Source: JAZKDW01 sp040387375
Lineage (GTDB): Bacteria; Pseudomonadota; Gammaproteobacteria; Burkholderiales; Burkholderiaceae_D
DNA length: 64,000 nt
Reading direction: 5' to 3'
Assembly (NCBI GenBank): GCA_040387375.1
Contig: JAZKDW010000051.1
Location: 1-64,000, forward strand
Shown: positions 41,336-50,345 of the stretch, piece by piece
Layout: each line of letters opens with the position of its first letter
How positions within the stretch are numbered: position 1 is the first letter of the stretch
Notes under the pieces: generated by a model
The model's input: the letters and a program-made list of their open reading frames with translations, nothing else
Databases searched by the model: none
Told to the model about the DNA's origin: nothing
Made by a program: the position numbers and the translations under genes

Positions 41336-42196
41336 ATGCCGGATAATGCACTACTATATAACAGCCAGGAAATTCTCGATCTCCTGACGCTGGAAAAAAT
41401 CGATACCGACCGCTATCGGGGGCAGAGCCACTTCATGGGCAGCCCGAACGTATTTGGCGGACAGGTGCTTGGACAGGCGCTGTATGCGGCCGCCGCGACT
41501 GTCCCGGACAAGCAGCCGCATTCGTTGCACGCGATGTTCATTTTGCCGGGCAATCATCGCCTGCCGATCGACTATGCGGTGGAACGGGTGCGGGATGGCG
41601 GGACATTCAGCACCCGTCAAATTTCCGCTTATCAGGAAGGAAGCAAGATATTCGTGATGCTGGCGTCCTTCCAGCGCAGCGAGGCCGGGCTCACGCACCA
41701 GAAGCCGATGCCGCCGAGCGTGGACCCGGAATCGATGCCATGCAGCGTCGCAGCGTGGAGACAGCATTGCATCGCTACCAACCAGCCGTTTCATAAAGTG
41801 CCGGTCGATCTGCGTCTGAATAGCGACGACAGCCTGATTTGCAGTCCCTCGCGCGAGCCGGAAAAACAGATGTGGATGCGATCACCGCTGGCCTTGCCGG
41901 ATTCGCCGCTGGTTCATCTATGCCTGTTTGCCTATTTATCCGACTATGGGCTGGTCACGACTTCGCTGCAGCCGCACGGTCTGAGAGTGACCGACCCGCG
42001 CATGCAGATTGCCAGCCTCGATCATTCGATCTGGTTCCATCGGCCCTTCCGGATGGATGACTGGCTCCTGTTTGACCTTGAAACGCCAAATGCATCCGGT
42101 GGCCGGGGATTGAACACGGGTCATGTATTCGACCGCAATGGCACGCTGGTGGCAACCGTGGCGCAGGAAGGACTGATTCGCCTGCGCGCAAATTGA
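41336..42196 (+). CDS. tesB: Acyl-CoA thioesterase II
   Basis: 286-residue double-hotdog thioesterase that hydrolyses medium/long acyl-CoA. Family blocks FGGQVLGQALYAA, HSLHAMFILPG, SLDHSIWFHRPFRMDDWLLF and the C-terminal EGLIR carry the Asp-Thr/Ser-Gln active site (D in SLDHS, Q in VAQEG). Length matches E. coli TesB (286). Confidence 0.93.
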   Translation: MPDNALLYNSQEILDLLTLEKIDTDRYRGQSHFMGSPNVFGGQVLGQALYAAAATVPDKQPHSLHAMFILPGNHRLPIDYAVERVRDGGTFSTRQISAYQEGSKIFVMLASFQRSEAGLTHQKPMPPSVDPESMPCSVAAWRQHCIATNQPFHKVPVDLRLNSDDSLICSPSREPEKQMWMRSPLALPDSPLVHLCLFAYLSDYGLVTTSLQPHGLRVTDPRMQIASLDHSIWFHRPFRMDDWLLFDLETPNASGGRGLNTGHVFDRNGTLVATVAQEGLIRLRAN

Positions 42197-42216
42197 TGGC
42201 CCATGCGCACGGGTTG

Positions 42217-42250
42217 AAAACCGGCCTGTGCTGACAGACGGCCGGTTTTG
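42217..42250 (+). terminator. Terminator after tesB
   Basis: Ten-base arms aaaaccggcc (42217-42226) and ggccggtttt (42240-42249) form a perfect stem with a 13-base loop and a short T-tract. Confidence 0.8.
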
Positions 42251-42384
42251 TTAGGGCAATGGTGGGGGTAAATAGCCACAGCACGCACGCCGTCCTGCTT
42301 TAGCGCTATCATGGCGGCCTCAGTTTCTTTAGCCTGCGACGCCGTCACGTTTTACTTTGCGAGCCCAGGCGGCCGTCTGTTGAC

Positions 42385-43431
42385 ATGATCGAAAATAACA
42401 CCACTTCCGCTGAAGGCGACGTAAAGCCCGGTACCCATCCGGGGCGCAGGATTTCCGTTGCGCCGATGATGGACTGGACCGACCGCCATTGCCGCGCCTT
42501 CCACCGCCAGATCACGCGCCACACCTGGCTTTATACCGAAATGGTCACCACCGGTGCGCTGCTGCATGGCGACGTGCCGCGTCACCTTGATTTCAGCGAT
42601 GAAGAACATCCGGTTGCACTGCAACTCGGCGGCAGCGATCCTGCGGACCTGGCGAAAAGCGCGAAGCTCGGGCAGCAATGGGGTTACGACGAAATCAACC
42701 TGAACTGCGGCTGCCCGTCGGAACGTGTGCAGAAAGGCGCGTTTGGCGCCTGCCTGATGGCGGAGCCGCAACTGGTCGCCGATTGCGTCAAGGCGATGCG
42801 CGACGCGGTGTCGATCGATGTCACGGTCAAACACCGGGTCGGCATCGACCAGACGGAATCCTATGAATTCGTGCGCGATTTTGTCGGCGCTGTCGCCGGC
42901 GCCGGCTGCAGCACCTTCATCGTGCACGCCCGGAATGCAATCCTGAAAGGCTTGAGCCCGAAAGAAAACCGCGAAATACCGCCGCTGAAATATGACTTCG
43001 CGTATCGTCTAAAACGCGATTTCCCGCAACTGGAAATCATCATCAACGGCGGCATCAAGACGCTCGCCGACATCGATGTCCATCTGCCGCATGTCGATGG
43101 CGTCATGCTTGGGCGCGAGGCCTATCACAACCCCTACCTGATGGCGGCGTTCGATGGCCGTTATTACGGCGATGAGTCCGCGCCAAAATCACGCGGCGAG
43201 ATACTCGAGGCCATGTTGCCTTATATCCGCGCGCAACTGCAGCAATTCGGCGACGGCGCCGGGGGCGGCTTGAAGCTGAACAGCATCACACGCCACATGC
43301 TGGGTTTGATGGCTGGCATGCCCGGCGCACGCCGCTTCCGGCAAACCCTGTCCGACTCGAAAAAACTTGCGGCGGGCGATCCCCTATTGCTGCGGGAAGC
43401 ATTCGTGGGTATGTCGCCGATCGCCGCCTGA
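42385..43431 (+). CDS. dusA: tRNA-dihydrouridine synthase A
   Basis: 348-residue FMN enzyme that reduces uridines 20/20a in the tRNA D-loop. Blocks SVAPMMDWTDRHCRAFHR, YTEMVTTGALLHGD, NLNCGCPSERVQKGAFGACLM (catalytic Cys in CGCPS) and NGGIKT are diagnostic of DusA rather than DusB/C. Confidence 0.95.
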   Translation: MIENNTTSAEGDVKPGTHPGRRISVAPMMDWTDRHCRAFHRQITRHTWLYTEMVTTGALLHGDVPRHLDFSDEEHPVALQLGGSDPADLAKSAKLGQQWGYDEINLNCGCPSERVQKGAFGACLMAEPQLVADCVKAMRDAVSIDVTVKHRVGIDQTESYEFVRDFVGAVAGAGCSTFIVHARNAILKGLSPKENREIPPLKYDFAYRLKRDFPQLEIIINGGIKTLADIDVHLPHVDGVMLGREAYHNPYLMAAFDGRYYGDESAPKSRGEILEAMLPYIRAQLQQFGDGAGGGLKLNSITRHMLGLMAGMPGARRFRQTLSDSKKLAAGDPLLLREAFVGMSPIAA

Positions 43432-43489
43432 ACGGGAACATTCTTTAAGCAATCCTGTCTAAAAATCAAATCTGTTTGCAGACAATCTG

Positions 43490-43515
43490 TTTGCAGGCAG
43501 TGTGTTGCCTGCAAA
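43490..43515 (+). promoter_or_regulatory. Hairpin just upstream of the DUF6496-type gene
   Basis: Ten-base perfect arms tttgcaggca (43490-43499) and tgcctgcaaa (43506-43515), loop gtgtgt, 20 bases before the ATG and ten bases before AGGAGG. A partial copy, tctgtttgcag, lies immediately upstream at 43471. No T-run follows, so an mRNA-leader structure is more likely than a terminator. Confidence 0.5.
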
Positions 43516-43535
43516 TGGTCTGATCAGGAGGTCAT

Positions 43536-43736
43536 ATGCCACCTTTAAAAAAAGGAAAGAGCGACGAAACCGTCAGCAGCAATATCAAGCAGCTCGTGCA
43601 TGAATGGGAGCACGAAGGCGCCATCGGAAAGAGCCATCCGCCGACAAAAAAGAAAGCCGTCAAACAGGCGGTTGCGATTTCGTTGAAGAAGGCAGGAAAG
43701 AGCAGGACACAGCAAAAGGCCGGCAAGGAAGGATAA
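43536..43736 (+). CDS. Small basic DUF6496-like protein
   Basis: 66 residues, very lysine-rich. The pattern V-HEWEHEGAIGKS ... KKKAVKQAVAISLKKAGKSR resembles DUF6496 (VMHEFKHGxLKSG ... RKQAIAIALSEA). Function unknown; such proteins often occur beside stress genes. A near-perfect AGGAGG four to five bases upstream implies strong translation. An SDR gene follows 40 bases later. Confidence 0.75.
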   Translation: MPPLKKGKSDETVSSNIKQLVHEWEHEGAIGKSHPPTKKKAVKQAVAISLKKAGKSRTQQKAGKEG

Positions 43737-43776
43737 CCGTCACGCCGCCTGCAATTTTTACCGGAGCCTGATAAAA

Positions 43777-44646
43777 ATGCCCAGTAAACAACAAGAGAAG
43801 CCGGCATTCCCGCCGCAACATCAGGACCGTCAGCCAGGCATCGAAGCTGACATGCAACCCCGTCCGCAATCGTTCGCCCAGCATTATCGCGCCTGCGGAA
43901 AGTTGCAGGACAAGGTCGCGCTGATTACCGGCGGCGACAGCGGCATCGGGCGCGCGACGTCGATCGCCTTCGCCAAGGAAGGCGCAAATGTGGTGATTGT
44001 CTATTTTGACGAGCATGAAGATGCCGCCGAAACAAAACAAGCCGTAGAACAGGCGGGCCGGCAATGCATCACGCTCGCAGGTGATGTCGGCGATCCGGAG
44101 TTCTGCCGCAAGATGATCGATGCGGCCATCACGGCGTTTGGCAAGCTCGATATCCTGGTCAATAACGCAGCCGAGCAACATCCGCAGGAAAGCATCGAGG
44201 ATATCAGCGCGGAGCAACTGGAGCGCACCTTCCGCACCAATGTATTTGCGATGTTCCATGCCGTAAAAGCGGCATTGCCGCATCTGCAGCCGGGTGCGCG
44301 CATCATCAACACTACCTCGGTAACCAGCTACCGCGGCAGTGCCCACCTGGTCGATTATTCCGCCACCAAGGGCGCCATCGTCGCCTTCACCCGATCCTTG
44401 TCCCAGCAACTGGCCGAACGCGATATTCATGTCAATGCAGTAGCGCCGGGTCCGATCTGGACACCATTGATACCATCGACTTTCGCCGCTGATAAAGTGG
44501 CGTCGTTCGGCACCGACGTGCCGCTGGGGCGGGCGGGGCAGCCTGACGAAGTCGCGCCTTGTTTTGTCTTTCTGGCCAGCGATGATTCTTCCTACATGAC
44601 CGGGCAGGTAATGCATCCGAACGGCGGGGAAATCATCAATGGCTGA
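43777..44646 (+). CDS. SDR oxidoreductase, YghA/GSP39-like
   Basis: 289-residue short-chain dehydrogenase with a 40-residue hydrophilic N-terminal extension typical of the YghA/YdaD (general stress protein 39) group. Cofactor motif TGGDSGIG at 51-58, NNAA near 129-132, catalytic Y194 and K198 in YSATK. The C-terminal TGQVMHPNGGEIING is characteristic. Probably NADP-dependent aldehyde/alcohol reductase; substrate unknown. Likely co-transcribed with the small upstream gene. Confidence 0.88.
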   Translation: MPSKQQEKPAFPPQHQDRQPGIEADMQPRPQSFAQHYRACGKLQDKVALITGGDSGIGRATSIAFAKEGANVVIVYFDEHEDAAETKQAVEQAGRQCITLAGDVGDPEFCRKMIDAAITAFGKLDILVNNAAEQHPQESIEDISAEQLERTFRTNVFAMFHAVKAALPHLQPGARIINTTSVTSYRGSAHLVDYSATKGAIVAFTRSLSQQLAERDIHVNAVAPGPIWTPLIPSTFAADKVASFGTDVPLGRAGQPDEVAPCFVFLASDDSSYMTGQVMHPNGGEIING

Positions 44647-44682
44647 GATCAGCGGCCAGGAAGCGGCGAAAGCACTCGCGCT

Positions 44683-45633
44683 CTAATACTCCTTGAGCCG
44701 GTTATACAAGGTCTTCAGGCTGATGCCCAGCGCTTCCGCCGTGAGCCGCTTGTTGCCGCTATAGTGCTTCAAGGTTGCCAGGATAATTTCCCGCTGCGCA
44801 TCCGCCAGCGGCGTGCCTACGGAAAAATTCAGATAACCCTCATGCATGGTCGGTTTGCGCGCCGGCATGTCCGATAGCTGATCTTCAATCACGACCGATT
44901 CGGCGGACAGGATGAACGCGCGTTGCACCACATTCTTCAGTTCCCTGACATTGCCCGGCCAGGTATAGCTGCGGATCATTTCCAGCGAATTGCGCGAAAA
45001 GGATTTGTGCGTATTGTCCTTGGCGTTCAAGACTTGCAGAAAATGCTGCGCGAGCAATTCCACGTCGCCGTTACGCTCCCGCAAAGGCGGCACACGGACC
45101 GGAAAAACGGCAAGCCTGTACATCAGGTCTTCGCGCAGATTGCCTTGCCGGACCGCGCTCTCAAGATCGCGGTTGGTGGCCGCGACCAGGCGCACATCAA
45201 CCTTCACTTCGTCGCTGCCGCCCACGCGCAGGAAGGTCCCTGACTCCAGCACGCGCAGCAGCTTGACTTGCATGTCGGTTGGCATCTCGGTTATTTCATC
45301 AAGAAAAAGCGTGCCGCGGGAAGCGTACTCGAAGTAGCCGACATGCTGGCGCGCCGCGCCCGTGAAGCTGCCTTTTTCATGGCCGAACAATGCCGCTTCG
45401 ATCAAATGCGCGGGGATTGCACCACAATTGACGGCAATGAAAATTTCATTGCAGCGATGACTCATCTGATGAATCGTCTGTGCAATCAGTTCCTTGCCGG
45501 TGCCGCTTTCACCGGCGAGCAATACCGTCGCATCGGTGACCGCCACCTTGTCGAGTTGCTGGTAAAGCCTTTCCATTGCGGGCGACGAGCCGTATAGCAT
45601 GCCGAAACGCTTCAGGGTTTTTTCGATTGCCAT
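44683..45633 (-). CDS. Sigma-54 activator lacking a receiver domain
   Basis: About 316 residues: an AAA+ sigma-54 interaction domain and a Fis-type DNA-binding end, with no regulatory N-terminal domain. Walker A GESGTGKE at 41-48, GSFTGA loop at 88-93 (a variant of GAFTGA), Walker [11 protein letters not shown]-finger region, and the C-terminal helix-turn-helix [23 protein letters not shown] 45633 is used; a GTG at 45669 would add 12 residues. Without a receiver it may be constitutively active or controlled in trans. It is a paralogue of the full-length regulator at 47230. Confidence 0.85.
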   Translation of the reverse strand: MAIEKTLKRFGMLYGSSPAMERLYQQLDKVAVTDATVLLAGESGTGKELIAQTIHQMSHRCNEIFIAVNCGAIPAHLIEAALFGHEKGSFTGAARQHVGYFEYASRGTLFLDEITEMPTDMQVKLLRVLESGTFLRVGGSDEVKVDVRLVAATNRDLESAVRQGNLREDLMYRLAVFPVRVPPLRERNGDVELLAQHFLQVLNAKDNTHKSFSRNSLEMIRSYTWPGNVRELKNVVQRAFILSAESVVIEDQLSDMPARKPTMHEGYLNFSVGTPLADAQREIILATLKHYSGNKRLTAEALGISLKTLYNRLKEY

Positions 45634-45669
45634 TCCGGTCAATTCTTCCGCAAGTGACTGCAAGCCCAC

Positions 45670-45977
45670 ACCAACCGATCACATGGTAAAAATGATCGGC
45701 ACGCTGATATTTTTACACTAATACCGCAAGTTCGAATTGCGGTAATTCAATCGATGGTGGAACAGAATCCGGTTCCATGTCGCGCCGGCCGCCTGATGCG
45801 CCAACAAAAAATTCGCAATGTTATTGCGCGCTCGCGCCGTAACGATCCACTTGATGCCGGTTCAAATTTATCCTTGTGTAACCCTTACTTTTTAACGGTA
45901 GTTTTTACCGTGGAAAAACAGGGCAGATAAAAATCGCCAGAAAACAGCAGTATAGGCACCCGGCGAGAACAAGGGCC
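45670..45977. other. Intergenic region before the candidate sigma-54 promoter
   Basis: About 300 AT-richer bases between the divergent activator and lipoprotein genes. The inverted pair ccgcaa-gttcga-attgcgg type (45725-45742) could be an activator-binding palindrome. Nothing else recognised. Confidence 0.35.
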
Positions 45978-45994
45978 TTGGCATGGAAAGTGCG
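45978..45994 (+). promoter_or_regulatory. Candidate sigma-54 promoter
   Basis: TTGGCATGGAAAGTGCG keeps the essential GG and GC at the correct 10-base spacing and most of the TTGGCACR-N4-TTGCW consensus, with mismatches at three weaker positions. It lies about 118 bases before a lipoprotein gene and between two sigma-54 activator genes. Confidence 0.6.
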
Positions 45995-46111
45995 TTCGAT
46001 TCCAGACAAACTTGCAAGTTCACCGGAAACTTTTATCCGAAGACAATGCCATACAAATCGATTGTTTGAATGAACTGCAGGATCCTAAAATTTTTAGCGA
46101 CAGGAGCAATA

Positions 46112-46453
46112 ATGAAATCGATACTGAACACTTCAAAAATCATTCTGGCGGCAAGCGTTCTGACAGTGATGTTTGCCGGATGCGAGCGTCGTGCGGCGGA
46201 TGCCCCGGGCAGCTCAGGCGGCACAGGTTCGTCAGGCACCAGTGAATCCGGTACGTCAGGATCCGGTACGTCAGGATCCGGTACATCAGGATCCGGCACT
46301 ACCAGCCCAGGCGCGACGGGTTCCGGCACATCGGGAACCGGCATGCCCGGAAGTACCACGCCGGGCACGACAGGCTCGGGCACGTCGGAGTCGGGAACAT
46401 CGGGCACGACGGGCTCCGGAACCGGCACCTCCGGAAGCGGCACCTCGAAGTGA
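46112..46453 (+). CDS. Gly/Ser/Thr-repeat lipoprotein
   Basis: 113 residues. Signal peptide with lipobox VMFAGC gives a lipidated cysteine at about residue 24. The rest is almost entirely Gly, Ser and Thr with repeated SGSGT units, encoded by 15-base tandem repeats. It is probably an extended, disordered surface or periplasmic linker; function unknown. CAGGAG lies about eight bases before ATG 46112. A candidate sigma-54 promoter lies upstream. Confidence 0.75.
   Translation: MKSILNTSKIILAASVLTVMFAGCERRAADAPGSSGGTGSSGTSESGTSGSGTSGSGTSGSGTTSPGATGSGTSGTGMPGSTTPGTTGSGTSESGTSGTTGSGTGTSGSGTSK
46256..46300 (+). repeat. 15-bp tandem repeats encoding SGSGT
   Basis: Three units of tcaggatccggtacg with minor changes, in frame within the lipoprotein gene. 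The copy number could vary by slippage without shifting the frame. Confidence 0.85.
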
Positions 46454-46552
46454 ATTGACGGAGAACTAGCCGAACGCTTCTCTCTTTCTTCGCCGCCGAT
46501 CTGATCATGGGTTCGGCTGGCGATTATTTCATCATTAAAAGGAACAGTACGG

Positions 46553-47002
46553 ATGGACTCAATTGCAAAGACTTCCCGGAGCCTGATTGTCGTGAGCTTG
46601 CTAAGCGCGATTTTTGTTGCAGGTTGTAATCGCGGATCATCCGACCAGGCTCCCCCCGCTACTGAAAGCCCGCCGGCTGCCGGCACTACAGGCACACCGC
46701 CACCAGCGGCTGCTCCGGGCGCCAGTGGTGGTACGACACCCGGCGCGGACACCTCAGGCAAGCCTTCTACCGAGGCAGGGTCGGCACTTGACGACACGAC
46801 GATCACCACCAAGGTAAAGACAGCGCTGCTGGCTGACCCGAACGTCAAAGGCCTCGATATTTCGGTGGAGACGCAGAGTGGTGAGACGGTCCTGAGCGGT
46901 ATCGTCGATAATCAGGCCCAGATCGACAGCGCCCTCAAGACCGCCCAGGGTGTTGAAGGCGTCAAGAAGGTGACCAACAAAATGAAAGTCAAGGCTGGCT
47001 GA
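46553..47002 (+). CDS. BON-domain lipoprotein
   Basis: 149 residues. Lipobox IFVAGC gives a lipidated cysteine near residue 25; a Pro/Ala/Gly/Thr-rich linker (26-75) follows; then one BON domain (about 78-147, DDTTITTKVKTALLADPNVKGLDISVET), as in OsmY-type envelope proteins. Likely binds phospholipid or envelope polymers under osmotic or membrane stress. It resembles the preceding lipoprotein in its lipidated N-terminus and linker composition. Confidence 0.85.
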   Translation: MDSIAKTSRSLIVVSLLSAIFVAGCNRGSSDQAPPATESPPAAGTTGTPPPAAAPGASGGTTPGADTSGKPSTEAGSALDDTTITTKVKTALLADPNVKGLDISVETQSGETVLSGIVDNQAQIDSALKTAQGVEGVKKVTNKMKVKAG

Positions 47003-47028
47003 CCGCTGGATGGTTTTCATGCCGGCGT

Positions 47029-47050
47029 CCGGCAGGCAGGCGCCTGCCGG
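47029..47050 (+). terminator. GC-rich hairpin after the BON lipoprotein gene
   Basis: Nine-base perfect arms ccggcaggc and gcctgccgg with a four-base loop; no T-run, so termination efficiency is uncertain. Confidence 0.4.
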
Positions 47051-47229
47051 TATTAAATCACCTGTCGAATGCAGGGGATCTTGTTTCTTCTTCTATCGTG
47101 GAAATCAAACATCGCTTGATTGTTGATCCCGATTGACCGAAGTCAAACCCGGATACAAGGAGATTGGCGACACTGCTTTTATTCAAAGCACGATAATGCG
47201 GCGCTCCGCCGCACATAGACTGTCTTCAT

Positions 47230-48648
47230 ATGCCACATGTACTGATCGTAGACGATGATCTGAATACGCGGGAAGCACTGGTGGAGATCACGGCTGCGGA
47301 AGGGTTTACCACCGCCGTGGCGGGCAATATACGCGACGCGCAAATCCAGATTGCGTTGCAGCGGCCCGATGTCGTGCTGATCGACCTCAAGCTGCCCGAC
47401 GGCAGTGGCATGGACTTGTTCAATGACATTGAATCGCGTGCGACGACCCAGATCGTGCTGATTACCGGCCACGCCAGTATTGAAACGGCGGTTGAAGCGC
47501 TGCGTCTCGGCGCCGCCGATTATCTGACAAAGCCCATCAATTTTCGCCGCCTCAAGGCACTGCTGTCGCGCGTGCCGCGTACTGCCGATCTGAAAACCGA
47601 AATCGGTGTCTTGCGCAGTGAGCTCAAGCGCCTCGGTCACTTCGGGCAAATGCTGGGTGCGGCGCCGGTAATGCAAAAACTCTATAACCATATTTCCCGT
47701 GTTGCGCCCACCGAAGCGACCGTGTTGTTGCTGGGTGAAAGCGGCACTGGCAAGGAGTTGGCGGCGCAAACCATACACGACCTGAGCTTGCGGCAAAAGC
47801 AGCCTTTCCTGCCCGTTAACTGCGGCGCCATTTCACCGCAGCTGATTGAAAGCGAAATCTTCGGCCATGAAAAAGGGAGTTTTACCGGCGCCGACCGGCA
47901 GCACAAAGGTTATTTCGAGCGCGCCAGCGGCGGCACCTTGCTGCTCGATGAAATTACCGAGATGCCCATCGAGTTGCAGGTAAAGCTGTTGCGGGTACTG
48001 GAAACCGGTTCCTTCATGCGCATAGGCAGCAACCAGGAACAGGAAACCGATGTGCGTGTAATTGCCGCCACCAATCGCGACCCGGAAGACGCGATCCTTG
48101 AAGGAAAACTGCGGCTGGATCTTTATCATCGCCTGAATGTGTTTCCGCTGAAGATCCCGGCATTGCGGGAACGTGGCGCCGACGTTGAATTGCTGGCACA
48201 GCGTTTTCTGGATGAATTCAACCTGGCGCACGGCACGGAGAAAGTGCTTTCTGCCGATGGGCTGGCTTGCCTGAGTGCGCATCACTGGCCAGGCAACGTG
48301 CGTGAACTGCGCAATTACATGCAGCGGGCGTTCATCCTGTCGGATCGGATAATCGATGCCAGCGTGTTGGCTCCCACCATGACCACGCACGCGCCGACCG
48401 GATTGACGCTGGCGATTCCAGTGGGCACATCGCTTGCGGACGTGGACCGGAGGCTGATATTCGCGACGCTGGAGTTATGCGGAGGCGTCAAGAAAAGAGC
48501 TGCGGATATTCTCGGCATCAGTCTGAAGACACTGTATAACCGGCTGGAAGAATATGGGCCGAACGAGGCGCCGCAGAAGGAAGAGTCAGCATTCCTGCAC
48601 AAGGCAAAAGAGGATGTGGCTTTGCAAAAAGGGAATATGTACGGGTGA
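47230..48648 (+). CDS. NtrC-family sigma-54 response regulator
   Basis: 472 residues: receiver domain (1-120) with acidic pocket D8-D9, phospho-acceptor D52 and K101; AAA+ domain with [14 protein letters not shown] and LLLDEITEM; Fis-type helix-turn-helix [22 protein letters not shown]; then a 30-residue tail. It presumably answers a histidine kinase; the hybrid kinase encoded convergently just downstream is a candidate. A tgcggcg-ctc-cgccgca hairpin at 47197-47213 sits just before the ATG in place of an obvious ribosome site. Confidence 0.9.
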   Translation: MPHVLIVDDDLNTREALVEITAAEGFTTAVAGNIRDAQIQIALQRPDVVLIDLKLPDGSGMDLFNDIESRATTQIVLITGHASIETAVEALRLGAADYLTKPINFRRLKALLSRVPRTADLKTEIGVLRSELKRLGHFGQMLGAAPVMQKLYNHISRVAPTEATVLLLGESGTGKELAAQTIHDLSLRQKQPFLPVNCGAISPQLIESEIFGHEKGSFTGADRQHKGYFERASGGTLLLDEITEMPIELQVKLLRVLETGSFMRIGSNQEQETDVRVIAATNRDPEDAILEGKLRLDLYHRLNVFPLKIPALRERGADVELLAQRFLDEFNLAHGTEKVLSADGLACLSAHHWPGNVRELRNYMQRAFILSDRIIDASVLAPTMTTHAPTGLTLAIPVGTSLADVDRRLIFATLELCGGVKKRAADILGISLKTLYNRLEEYGPNEAPQKEESAFLHKAKEDVALQKGNMYG

Positions 48649-48651
48649 CGT

Positions 48652-48693
48652 TCCCCGTGCGGCACTCCCCGTGTGGCACTCCCCGTGCGGCAC
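48652..48693. repeat. Three 14-bp tandem repeats between convergent genes
   Basis: Unit tccccgtg(c/t)ggcac repeated three times without gaps, filling the space between the response-regulator stop and the kinase stop. Confidence 0.9.
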
Positions 48694-50345
48694 TATCCAC
48701 GCGACGCCATCATCGCGATCACCACAATCAGTTCCTCTGGCGCTACCGGCTTGGTCATATGCATTTGAAAACCGGCAGTCAGCGCCTTGATACGATCTTC
48801 ACGCTGGGCAAATGCAGTCAGTGCCAGCGCCGGCAATCGGTGCAGGGGAGCGAAGCTGTTGCTGGTTTCCCAGGCGCGCAGCTTGCGCAATAGCGAGTAG
48901 CCATCTTCGACCGGCATGGCGATATCGGACACCAGGATATCGGGCAGTTCCTCCAGCGCCACCGTCGGCAACCAGTCGAATACCTCGCGTGCCGAGCCAG
49001 CGGAAAAGACATTGGCGCCAGCGGTCGACAGCACCAGCGCCAGCGATTCGCGCGCCTCTTCCTGGTCATCGATCAGCAGGATGCGTAACCCCGACAGCGA
49101 GGGCAGGGCGCCGGCCTCGGTTGCCGGCGCCGCCGCATATTTGTCGCGGCTGGTGCGCAGCGGCAGCGCAACGGAAAACGTGGTGCCGCCATCCTCACCC
49201 GGACTGTCGGCGCGCACCGAACCGCCATGCAGTTCGATCAGGTGCTGCACCAGGAAAAGACCGAGTCCAAGGCCGCTGTGCCCGCGCGTGCTGGAGGTGT
49301 CTTGCTGGCTGAAGCGCTCGAACAGGTGCGGCAGGAACTCCCTTGAGATACCCATGCCATCATCGCGCACGGTGATCAATATCCGCGCATCGTCGCGGGC
49401 AGCGGTCAGCCACACGTTGCCGTCCTGGGGCGTGAACTTGATCGCGTTCGACAACAGGTTCCAGATAATCTGCTGTACCCGGTCGGAATCGCCGTCCACC
49501 TGCTCGTTCGTGATCTGATAGGTGCAGGTCATGCCGATATGTTTTGCCGCCGCCGCGCCGCGCACGCTTTCCACTGCCGCCTGTATCACCGGCAGCAGCG
49601 TGAGCGGCTGTTTCACCAGCCTCAGTTTGCCGCTCATCATGCGTGTGACATCGAGCAGGTCTTCGATCAGGCGCACCTGTTGCGCCACGCCGGTGCGGAT
49701 GCCGTTGATTGCCCGTTGCGCAAGCGGTCCCATGTTGAAATCCTTCACATGGCTTTCCAGGATATGCGCCCAGCTCTGGATGCCATTCAAGGGCGCGCGT
49801 AATTCATGCGAGACGATCGCCAGGAATTCATCTCGCGCCCGCGCCGCTGTCTCAGCCTGGATACGTGCGGCGCGCTCACGCGCCAGCAATGCCTCATGCT
49901 CCTGTTCCATTTTTGTGCGTTCGGTCACGTCATAGGTGATGCCCAGTACCGATTCGATGTGCCCGTCGGGATCGGCCTCCGGTATCAGGCGCGCTGAAAA
50001 ATAGCGGGTTCGTGCCCCATTCGCCAATTCAAAATCGAAGCGTTGCTCGGTGGCTGTGTCAAATGCCGCCCGGGTTGCCGTGTCCCATGCGCGAACCAGG
50101 TTGGGCGGCAGTCCGAGTTCGGCTTTGGTCTTGCCCAGACACTCTGCCGCAGGCATGCCTGTCACCGCTTCCACTGCGGGGTTGACGTAAATGTAGCGCA
50201 AGTCACGGTCGATGCGCGCCACGCCATCGGGGGAGTTCTCGATCAGCTGCCGGTAGCGCTGTTCCGCCGAACCAGGTCCCTTCATTCCTTGAAGCATTTT
50301 GCCACTGTCGTCGAATGAAGAGACCGAGGAATTTATTGCAGACAT
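48693..50345 (-). CDS. Hybrid sensor histidine kinase (PAS-HisKA-HATPase-REC)
   Basis: 550 residues with no membrane helix, so probably a cytoplasmic sensor. PAS/PAC (about 28-145), HisKA with H180 in FLAIVSHELRAPLNGIQSW, HATPase with N-box NLLSNAIKF (296-304), DDGMGI and GLGLGL, and a C-terminal receiver (420-545) with acceptor D474 in LVSDIAMP. Convergent with the sigma-54 regulator gene. The two may form a pathway, with the hybrid receiver as a relay or feedback step. Confidence 0.9.
   Translation of the reverse strand: MSAINSSVSSFDDSGKMLQGMKGPGSAEQRYRQLIENSPDGVARIDRDLRYIYVNPAVEAVTGMPAAECLGKTKAELGLPPNLVRAWDTATRAAFDTATEQRFDFELANGARTRYFSARLIPEADPDGHIESVLGITYDVTERTKMEQEHEALLARERAARIQAETAARARDEFLAIVSHELRAPLNGIQSWAHILESHVKDFNMGPLAQRAINGIRTGVAQQVRLIEDLLDVTRMMSGKLRLVKQPLTLLPVIQAAVESVRGAAAAKHIGMTCTYQITNEQVDGDSDRVQQIIWNLLSNAIKFTPQDGNVWLTAARDDARILITVRDDGMGISREFLPHLFERFSQQDTSSTRGHSGLGLGLFLVQHLIELHGGSVRADSPGEDGGTTFSVALPLRTSRDKYAAAPATEAGALPSLSGLRILLIDDQEEARESLALVLSTAGANVFSAGSAREVFDWLPTVALEELPDILVSDIAMPVEDGYSLLRKLRAWETSNSFAPLHRLPALALTAFAQREDRIKALTAGFQMHMTKPVAPEELIVVIAMMASRG

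Noticed and set aside
47150..47229. Second sigma-54 promoter before the response regulator
   Set aside because: ATTGGCGACACTGC has the GG and GC too close together for a -24/-12 element.
48645..48700. CRISPR array
   Set aside because: The 14-base units are directly contiguous, with no spacers, and no cas gene is present.
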